From the NCBI RefSeq assembly GCF_013391765.2, contig NZ_JACBGI020000026.1, positions 1 to 37,557 of the forward strand: DNA of 37,557 bases. Direction: 5' to 3'. This document shows, piece after piece, positions 32,203-37,557 of this stretch. The DNA comes from Thiomicrorhabdus heinhorstiae (lineage in GTDB: Bacteria; Pseudomonadota; Gammaproteobacteria; Thiomicrospirales; Thiomicrospiraceae). A program made the position numbers and the translations under genes. The stretch's first letter is position 1. Each line of letters starts with the position of its first letter. A model generated the notes under the pieces. That model was not told the DNA's origin. It ran no database searches and saw nothing but the letters and a program-made list of their open reading frames with translations.

Positions 32203-32892
32203 ACGGTGGCCGCGTTGTTCGAACTTCGTCAAAGGGCGGTAGTCAGGACGCGGAGTGAATTTACCCTGTCCGCTGACATTGCGGAAGTTGGTCGCCGCAT
32301 TCATTATTTCCATCATATGCTCGGCATAGTTTTCCCAGTCGGTTGCCATGTGGAATTGACCGCCGATTTTTAAATGACTTGCCAGAACCTGAACAAATTG
32401 CGGTTGAACGATACGTCGCTTGTGGTGGCGTTTTTTGTGCCATGGGTCCGGGAAAAAAAGGTAGACGCCGGCCAAAGAATCTTTGGGAATGCACTGTTCC
32501 AAAACTTCGATCGCATCGTGGTTAAAGACTCGGACATTGCTCAGCTCTTTTTCTTCGATCAGCTTCAGCAGTGCGCCGACACCCGGCCGATGCACTTCAA
32601 TACCGATATAATTGTTATCAGGATTGGCTTCGGCCATTTCCGCGAGACTTTTTCCCATGCCGAAACCGATTTCGACGATGGTCGGCGCTTCTTTGCCGAA
32701 TACTTGCGTGAAGTCCAGCATACCGTGTTCAATCGTCAGGCCGAATTCTGACCAGTGATCGTCAAGTGCTTTCTGTTGCGATGCCGTTAAACGTCCCTGA
32801 CGCAAGACAAAGCTTTTGATGCGTCTGGAAAAGGTATTTTCGTTTGTGGATTCGCTGGAAGTGTTTGAATCGTGCATAGGATGTCTTATCAT
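32161..32892 (-). CDS. trmB: tRNA (guanine-N7-)-methyltransferase TrmB
   Basis: 243 aa. It makes m7G46 in tRNA using [13 protein letters not shown] (SAM loop), [11 protein letters not shown] and [17 protein letters not shown] are diagnostic. Two starts are possible, 32892 or 32877; neither has a strong ribosome site. It converges with and overlaps the AsmA-like gene by 42 bases, and is divergent from mutY. Confidence 0.95.
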   Translation of the reverse strand: MIRHPMHDSNTSSESTNENTFSRRIKSFVLRQGRLTASQQKALDDHWSEFGLTIEHGMLDFTQVFGKEAPTIVEIGFGMGKSLAEMAEANPDNNYIGIEVHRPGVGALLKLIEEKELSNVRVFNHDAIEVLEQCIPKDSLAGVYLFFPDPWHKKRHHKRRIVQPQFVQVLASHLKIGGQFHMATDWENYAEHMMEIMNAATNFRNVSGQGKFTPRPDYRPLTKFEQRGHRLGHGVWDLIFEHI

Positions 32893-33011
32893 TCAGTGTC
32901 GATTATTGGATCGATTAATTAGGCTTGAAATTCGAGCATAGTATAACGGAATTTACTGGCGATCAGGTTATTTAAAGCATTTTGGCCTGCCGTCAATTTT
33001 AGATAAATACA

Positions 33012-34106
33012 ATGAAACAACCGTCAAATGCAGCGTCTTTCGCTGAAAAGCTATTAAAGTGGTTCGATCAATATGGTCGGCACGATCTGCCCTGGCAGGA
33101 AAACAAAACCGCTTATCGGGTCTGGGTGTCGGAGATCATGCTGCAGCAAACCCAGGTTAAAACCGTCATTCCTTATTATCAGAAGTTTATGCAGCGTTTT
33201 CCGACTTTGCAGGATTTAGCAAATGCTGAGCAGGATGAAGTTCTGTCGCATTGGGCCGGATTGGGTTATTACGCCCGCGGTCGGAACCTGCATAAAGCGG
33301 CGCAAGTTATTCAAGCGCAACATAAAGGTGAATTCCCGCAAACTCTTGACGAGATGGTTGCACTGCCCGGCATCGGTCGCTCGACTGCCGGCGCGATTCT
33401 GTCGATTGCTCACGGAAAGCGATATGCGATATTGGATGGTAATGTTAAACGCGTCTTGGCACGTTACTATGCGATTGAGCGCTGGCCGGGCGAAAAAGCG
33501 GTGGAAACCGATCTATGGTTAAAGGCGGAAGCCTTAACGCCTTCAGCGCGTTTTGGTGACTACACCCAGGCAATGATGGATTTGGGTGCGACGCTTTGTA
33601 CACGCAGTAAACCGTTGTGCAATGGCTGTCCGCTTAAAGATGGCTGCGCTGCTTTTGCACAGCAAATGGTGGCAGATTTACCGGTGCGCAAACCGAAAAA
33701 AGATAAACCGGCTAAAGAGGCATTTTTACTGGTTTTGCGTGATGATGCCAATCACCTCTGGTTGGAGCAGCGCCCGCAAAACGGTATCTGGGGTGGTTTA
33801 TGGGCCTTTCCCCAATTGCATAATTGGCAGGAATGCGAGGAAATTGCACAATCAAAGTTGGGTCGCGGCGCAAGTTTGCTAAAATGGGAAACATTCCGCC
33901 ATACTTTTTCGCACTATCATTTGGATATCACGCCGGTGTATTGCGAAGCATCGCGCAAGAGCGATGTGGAAGAGGCGCAGCCGGACTATGCCGCTGCGGA
34001 CTTGAACGAGTCGGGACTATGGATCGAATTGCAAGCCTTGCAAGAGGGGCGTTACGGATTACCGGCGCCGGTACAGACATTATTAGAACAGTTGCAGGCC
34101 TATTAG
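33012..34106 (+). CDS. mutY: Adenine DNA glycosylase MutY
   Basis: 364 aa. It removes adenine mispaired with 8-oxoguanine. Catalytic E41 (S-E-I-M-L-Q-Q-T-Q), helix-hairpin-helix L-P-G-I-G-R-S-T-A, catalytic D142 (L-D-G-N-V-K-R), and a [4Fe-4S] loop C196-x6-C203-x2-C206-x5-C212. The C-terminal NUDIX-like domain that reads 8-oxoG is complete. It is followed 35 bases on by yggX, the same pairing as in E. coli. No clear ribosome site is seen at the ATG. Confidence 0.96.
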   Translation: MKQPSNAASFAEKLLKWFDQYGRHDLPWQENKTAYRVWVSEIMLQQTQVKTVIPYYQKFMQRFPTLQDLANAEQDEVLSHWAGLGYYARGRNLHKAAQVIQAQHKGEFPQTLDEMVALPGIGRSTAGAILSIAHGKRYAILDGNVKRVLARYYAIERWPGEKAVETDLWLKAEALTPSARFGDYTQAMMDLGATLCTRSKPLCNGCPLKDGCAAFAQQMVADLPVRKPKKDKPAKEAFLLVLRDDANHLWLEQRPQNGIWGGLWAFPQLHNWQECEEIAQSKLGRGASLLKWETFRHTFSHYHLDITPVYCEASRKSDVEEAQPDYAAADLNESGLWIELQALQEGRYGLPAPVQTLLEQLQAY

Positions 34107-34141
34107 GATAAGGCTGCGACGGCTTGGTTAAGGAGTACAGC

Positions 34142-34411
34142 ATGTCAAGAAAAGTACAATGCGTGAAAATGGGTGAAGAACTGGACGGTATGGATTTTCC
34201 GCCGTTTCCGGGAGAATTGGGTGAGAGAGTCTATAACAATGTTTCCAAGGAAGCCTGGAAGCAGTGGTTGGCGCAACAGACGATTCTGATTAACGAGTAC
34301 CGTTTATCCAGTCTGGACCCGAAAGCACGTAGTTTCCTGATGGAAGAGATGCAGAAGTTCTTGTTCAGCGATGAAGACATCGATATGCCAGAAGAATTCA
34401 AGGCTTTGTAA
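34142..34411 (+). CDS. yggX: Probable Fe(2+)-trafficking protein YggX
   Basis: 89 aa. It has the typical start S-R-K-V-Q-C-V-K, with the conserved Cys near residue 6, then D-F-P-P-F-P-G-E-L-G and S-K-E-A-W-K-Q-W-L-A-Q-Q-T-I-L-I-N-E-Y-R-L. It protects Fe-S clusters from oxidative damage and fits next to the Fe-S enzyme MutY. The frame opens at 34124, but ATG 34142 has AAGGAG. A strong terminator follows. Confidence 0.95.
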   Translation: MSRKVQCVKMGEELDGMDFPPFPGELGERVYNNVSKEAWKQWLAQQTILINEYRLSSLDPKARSFLMEEMQKFLFSDEDIDMPEEFKAL

Positions 34412-34458
34412 TCGCAATCAGGCTTTCGTGAAGATATTAGTCTGTTTGAACAGAAAAG

Positions 34459-34500
34459 ACAAAAAACGCCGGAGTGAAAAATCAGTCCGGCGTTTTTTGT
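34459..34500. terminator. Bidirectional intrinsic terminator
   Basis: ACAAAAAACGCCGGA (34459-34473) and TCCGGCGTTTTTTGT (34486-34500) form a perfect 15-bp stem around a 12-base loop. It ends mutY-yggX on plus and the rhodanese gene on minus. Confidence 0.93.
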
Positions 34501-34525
34501 TGTACGAATCGATAAATACTGACGA

Positions 34526-35158
34526 TTAATATTTCATCAGGAAAGTATTTTTAGTGTCGATTTTGTAAGTCCAGGAATCGGTCGGGTTGTTGACTTTCCA
34601 GCCTTTGCTCAGGCGCCAGCCTTTGCGCTCACCATCTTTAACTTTTCCGCCCTCAAAACCGTCAGTCATGATGTAAACATTTTTATAACCGTACTGATCC
34701 AGCATTTTTGCCGCCGGTTGCGCACGGGTTGCACCTGAACGACACATAATAACGTAGGTTGAATCTTTGTCAGCACCCAGGTCAAACAACTTTTCTTCGA
34801 ATTCGGAAATGAAGTTTTCGTTCAGTTTGCTTGAGTAGCGAGGCTTCTTCGCATCGACGGCATCGTAGCGAAAGAAGACCGAAGGAATCATGATTTGCGC
34901 CATTGGCGTATAGCCGACGAATTGCCACTCTTCAGGGGTACGCACGTCCACCAGAATAACGCTGTCGTCTTCTTTCATCCATTTATAGGTGTTGGCCGCA
35001 TCGATATACAATTCTTGAGGAGAATGGCGGTCAGCCTGTGTAGGAGCAGGAGTCGCCCATTTGCTTGGCTCTACAGCCGAGACTGATGAAGAGAAGGCCA
35101 TGGTTGCTGTGATGGCAGTTCCTAATACGGCTTGAGAAACAACTTTAGAAAATTTCAT
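34526..35158 (-). CDS. Exported rhodanese-like sulfurtransferase
   Basis: 210 aa. The signal peptide occupies about 1-28 (A-V-L-G-T-A-I-T-A-T-M-A-F-S-S-S-V-S-A). A single rhodanese domain follows, with L-V-D-V-R-T-P-E-E-W near 69-78 and the active-site loop C139-R-S-G-A-T-R. The protein would act in the periplasm, handling sulfane sulfur; this suits a sulfur oxidiser, although the role is inferred. The segment K-G-W-K-V-N-N-P-T-D-S-W-T-Y near the C-terminus goes beyond a minimal rhodanese domain. The start has GGAG. It is a single gene, with terminators on both sides. Confidence 0.88.
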   Translation of the reverse strand: MKFSKVVSQAVLGTAITATMAFSSSVSAVEPSKWATPAPTQADRHSPQELYIDAANTYKWMKEDDSVILVDVRTPEEWQFVGYTPMAQIMIPSVFFRYDAVDAKKPRYSSKLNENFISEFEEKLFDLGADKDSTYVIMCRSGATRAQPAAKMLDQYGYKNVYIMTDGFEGGKVKDGERKGWRLSKGWKVNNPTDSWTYKIDTKNTFLMKY

Positions 35159-35269
35159 TTATAACTCCAGGTTATGTATTGATAAGTAAAATTGATTTAA
35201 GCATGGAGTAGAAGAATAACAGATGAAAATTTATTTTCAACCGGGTTGTTTGTAGGGTTGAAAGGTGGT

Positions 35270-35296
35270 GTTTCGGCTTTTTCTTCGGGCCGAAAC
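35270..35296. repeat. 8-bp hairpin beside the hemE terminator
   Basis: GTTTCGGC (35270-35277) pairs with GCCGAAAC (35289-35296) around an 11-base loop. On minus it lies just after the T tract of the hemE terminator. It may be a second terminator stem or part of the rhodanese upstream region. Confidence 0.45.
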
Positions 35297-35335
35297 AAAA
35301 AAAACGCCCGATCGGTTTTCCTAATCGAGCGTTTT
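35294..35335 (-). terminator. Intrinsic terminator of hemE
   Basis: AAAACGC and CGAT (35301-35312) pair with ATCG and GCGTTTT (35324-35335) across one mismatch. On minus it is followed by a run of eight T. It lies 46 bases after the hemE stop. Confidence 0.88.
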
Positions 35336-35380
35336 CTTGTTTTCGCTGCTAAGCAAAAAATAGCGTGCTTGCAGAGCTTT

Positions 35381-36445
35381 TTATGAATGGTACTGAGGGC
35401 TCAGTTCTACTACGGCTTTAATAAAGGCTTCAGCGTGTTCCGGTTTTACTTCCGGGTGGATACCGTGGCCTAGGTTGAATACATGACCTGAACCCGTGCC
35501 GAATTTTTCCAGAATATAGGCGACTTCCTGGCGGATACGTTCCGGAGAAGCGTACAGGATGCTCGGATCCATGTTTCCCTGCAATGCGACCTGATCACCA
35601 ACGCGGGCGCGCGCTTCGTCGATATCGGTGGTCCAATCCAGACCAAGCGCATCGCAGCCTGTTTCCGCCATGGCTTCCAGCCACTGGCCGCCGCCTTTGG
35701 TGAAAAGAATGACCGGAACTTTACGGCCGTCGTTTTCGCGTTTCAGACCGTCAACGATCTTGTGCATATAGCGTAGTGAAAATTCTTTATAGTCGCGTGG
35801 TGTCAGAACGCCGCCCCAGGTGTCGAAAATCTGTACTGCTTGAGCGCCGGCTTCAATCTGTGCATTCAGATATGCAATGACCGAGTCGGCCAGAACATCC
35901 AGGATGTGGTGTAAAGTAGCCGGTTCATCGTACATCATCGCTTTAATGATCGAATAGGTTTTGCTGGAGCCACCTTCAACCATGTAAGTTGCCAGAGTCC
36001 AAGGGCTTCCGGAGAAGCCGATTAGCGGTACACGTCCATCCAGCGCTTTGCGGATGGTGCTGACGGCATCCATGACATAGCCCAAATCCGATCCCATATC
36101 CGGAACATACAGTTTTTTGGCATCCGCCATAGTGCGAACCGGCTTGTCGAAAACAGGGCCCTCACCGGTTTCGAAACGCAGTCCAAGACCCATTGCATCC
36201 GGGATAGTCAGAATATCGGAGAACAGAATGGCGGCATCCAGAGGAAAGCGCTCAAGCGGTTGCAGGGTCACTTCACAGGCCAGTTCCTTATTGCGGCACA
36301 GATCCATAAACGAGCCGGCTTGTTTACGTGTTGCGCGGTATTCAGGAAGATAACGTCCTGCTTGACGCATCATCCATACCGGCGTGCGGTCTACCGGTTC
36401 TTTAAGTAAAGCGCGTAAAAAGCGATCGTTTTGTAGTGCTGCCAT
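35381..36445 (-). CDS. hemE: Uroporphyrinogen decarboxylase
   Basis: 354 aa. It converts uroporphyrinogen III to coproporphyrinogen III in haem synthesis. The N-terminal [16 protein letters not shown] motif, [10 protein letters not shown] (catalytic Asp), [12 protein letters not shown] and the final G-H-G-I-H-P are all present. Length is standard. The start has CGAGGA. A possible -10, TAGAAT, lies on the minus strand at plus 36500-36495. It is transcribed alone. Confidence 0.97.
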   Translation of the reverse strand: MAALQNDRFLRALLKEPVDRTPVWMMRQAGRYLPEYRATRKQAGSFMDLCRNKELACEVTLQPLERFPLDAAILFSDILTIPDAMGLGLRFETGEGPVFDKPVRTMADAKKLYVPDMGSDLGYVMDAVSTIRKALDGRVPLIGFSGSPWTLATYMVEGGSSKTYSIIKAMMYDEPATLHHILDVLADSVIAYLNAQIEAGAQAVQIFDTWGGVLTPRDYKEFSLRYMHKIVDGLKRENDGRKVPVILFTKGGGQWLEAMAETGCDALGLDWTTDIDEARARVGDQVALQGNMDPSILYASPERIRQEVAYILEKFGTGSGHVFNLGHGIHPEVKPEHAEAFIKAVVELSPQYHS

Positions 36446-36494
36446 TCCTCGGCCCTTTATATTATTTGGTTATCGAATCGAAAATAAGGGGACT

Positions 36495-36500
36495 ATTCTA
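36495..36500 (-). promoter_or_regulatory. Candidate -10 of hemE
   Basis: The minus strand reads TAGAAT at plus 36500-36495, about 50 bases before the hemE ATG. The -35 region is poor, so this is tentative. Confidence 0.3.
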
Positions 36501-36572
36501 GCCTAAAGGCATTGATTTAGAAAACTTTTCGAGCCCGAGAGTATGAACTTAGTTTTAAGACAGGACGCCTGT

Positions 36573-37379
36573 TCAAGGTGCAAAGACATCGAAAGCGAAG
36601 GGTTCTTCGACAATCATATACATCGCGGTTTTGTAGTGACTGACGAAACCTCTAACCTCGACGGTCTGTCCTTTTAGTTCCAATAGTTTTTGCCAGTCGA
36701 ACTTTTCCCATGCACGTTTGGGGATGCGAATACCGGTGGTGTCGAAATTGACGATATAGTATTTATCGGATTTGAGAACCTTTTCGATTTTACCGCGGAT
36801 AATGCGATAGCCTTCATCTTCGGCACGGATAACCTTGCTTTCGATAAGCGGGAAATGCTGATCGGGATACTGGGTCAGAAGGTCCCAGATCTGGTAACGG
36901 TTTTTGCGAGCCTGATTTTCGGCGGCTTTGTAGCAGCTTTGGTGTTTGAGATTATTTTGCTCGGCGGATCGCAGGGCGAAGCCGGCGGCAAGAATCCGTT
37001 CTTCAATATTGGTGCCGTCTTTAAAAAACAGATGCACCAGTTGGCGACCGAATTTGTCGACTTTGGTCTGGTCGTACTCGACACCGACTTCGTTTTTATG
37101 TTCTGCCAGCAGGCGATTCAGAAAATCCTGAGCCTGTTTTGCCAGAGGATCGGCAGGAGAAGTGAATTTTTGTTGTTTGGCGCGGCGTGGTGCGTAGATT
37201 CCCGCCAACCTCACTACTTTGCCTTGAATAATCAGGCGGTCTCCGCTTAAGGCTACTTCGGCGCGAGTCCATAGATCGATATGTGCGGCTTCGCAGTCAG
37301 AATCTGCGCTAACGCCCATTGAAGTGCCAGCGAGGATCGCGCTAAAGAGAATGCTATGCAGTAGGCGGCGAAAGGCCAT
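36573..37379 (-). CDS. Exported SNase-fold protein with degenerate active site
   Basis: 268 aa. A signal peptide spans about 1-25, and a thermonuclease-like domain spans about 38-140. Aligned by eye to staphylococcal nuclease, R35 and R87 are kept (R57, R112) and D21 is kept (D47). D19 is S45, T22 is R48, D40 is Y62, T41 is A63 and the general base E43 is R65. Thus most calcium and base residues are missing and nuclease activity is doubtful. A second domain (about 185-268) has G-K-I-E-K-V-L-K-S-D-K-Y-Y-I-V-N-F and V-E-V-R-G-F-V, which looks OB-like. Two Cys (29, 149) could pair in the periplasm. The start has AAAGGAG. Confidence 0.75.
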   Translation of the reverse strand: MAFRRLLHSILFSAILAGTSMGVSADSDCEAAHIDLWTRAEVALSGDRLIIQGKVVRLAGIYAPRRAKQQKFTSPADPLAKQAQDFLNRLLAEHKNEVGVEYDQTKVDKFGRQLVHLFFKDGTNIEERILAAGFALRSAEQNNLKHQSCYKAAENQARKNRYQIWDLLTQYPDQHFPLIESKVIRAEDEGYRIIRGKIEKVLKSDKYYIVNFDTTGIRIPKRAWEKFDWQKLLELKGQTVEVRGFVSHYKTAMYMIVEEPFAFDVFAP

Positions 37380-37486
37380 AAAAACTCCTTTTAAATAAAG
37401 CCGGGTTGGATGGTTATAAGGTATCTATCGGCTTTTTAACAAATGAGTTTAAGCAATTATCCGGGAGGAAAAAAGAGGTGGAAAAG

Positions 37487-37524
37487 AAAAACGCGCCGAG
37501 AGTGAAACTCTGCGGCGCGTTTTT
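37487..37524. terminator. Strong bidirectional terminator at the right edge
   Basis: AAAAACGCGCCG (37487-37498) pairs with CGGCGCGTTTTT (37513-37524), with a second inner stem AGAGT/ACTCT closing the loop. It probably ends a minus-strand gene that lies beyond the window. Confidence 0.85.
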
Positions 37525-37557
37525 CGGGAAATCGAAATAAAGTTTTCGATTAACGAC

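Overview
The window reads as a contiguous chromosomal stretch of a marine or halotolerant gammaproteobacterium. Protein style and gene content (ectABC, exported rhodanese, MutY-YggX, RdgB-HemW, HemE, RimK) fit the sulfur-oxidising Thiomicrospira / Hydrogenovibrio / Thiomicrorhabdus group. That placement is inferred from recognition of families, not from a search. No rRNA, tRNA, CRISPR array, phage or intact insertion sequence was seen. Genes are intact and densely packed, and most have good Shine-Dalgarno sites.

Layout. 1-525 has no gene but holds a nested foldback element. 526-1883 holds a small unknown protein, then a TolQ/ExbB-like proton-channel subunit with a DUF2149-like partner; near-identical 23-bp palindromic repeats flank this pair. 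1884-2448 is a long gene-free stretch with several hairpins. 2449-5015 is a compact operon: RimK (glutamate ligase), an AstE/aspartoacylase-like zinc hydrolase and a minimal MscS channel. 5012-9210 (minus) is an RND drug-type pump with its adaptor but no outer-membrane partner. 9306-13017 (minus) is the ectoine operon ectA-ectB-ectC ending in a translationally coupled Na+/solute symporter. 13469-21416 is a two-component system followed by a complete tripartite heavy-metal-type RND exporter and a DUF3240-like small protein. 21493-25624 (minus) is mrcA, a fructosamine-kinase-family gene and adk. 25848-27132 (minus) holds a small membrane protein preceded by a perfect FNR-type box, and yicC. 27219-32202 is rph, rdgB, a Bcr/CflA exporter, hemW and an AsmA-like gene. 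trmB (minus) overlaps the end of that gene. mutY and yggX follow on plus. The window closes on minus with an exported rhodanese, hemE and an exported nuclease-fold protein lacking key catalytic residues.

How genes work together. Osmoprotection combines ectoine synthesis, a co-translated uptake symporter and a mechanosensitive channel. Envelope defence combines two RND systems, one of them probably under the adjacent sensor kinase. The rest is housekeeping: peptidoglycan, nucleotide pool, tRNA modification and maturation, DNA repair, haem and Fe-S supply.

The best leads for undescribed biology are the repeat-flanked TolQ/DUF2149 pair, the RimK/zinc-hydrolase pair as a possible add-and-remove system, the hairpin that buries the ribosome site of the metal exporter operon, the overlapping upstream reading frame and folded leader before ectA, the FNR-box small membrane protein, and the degenerate nuclease.
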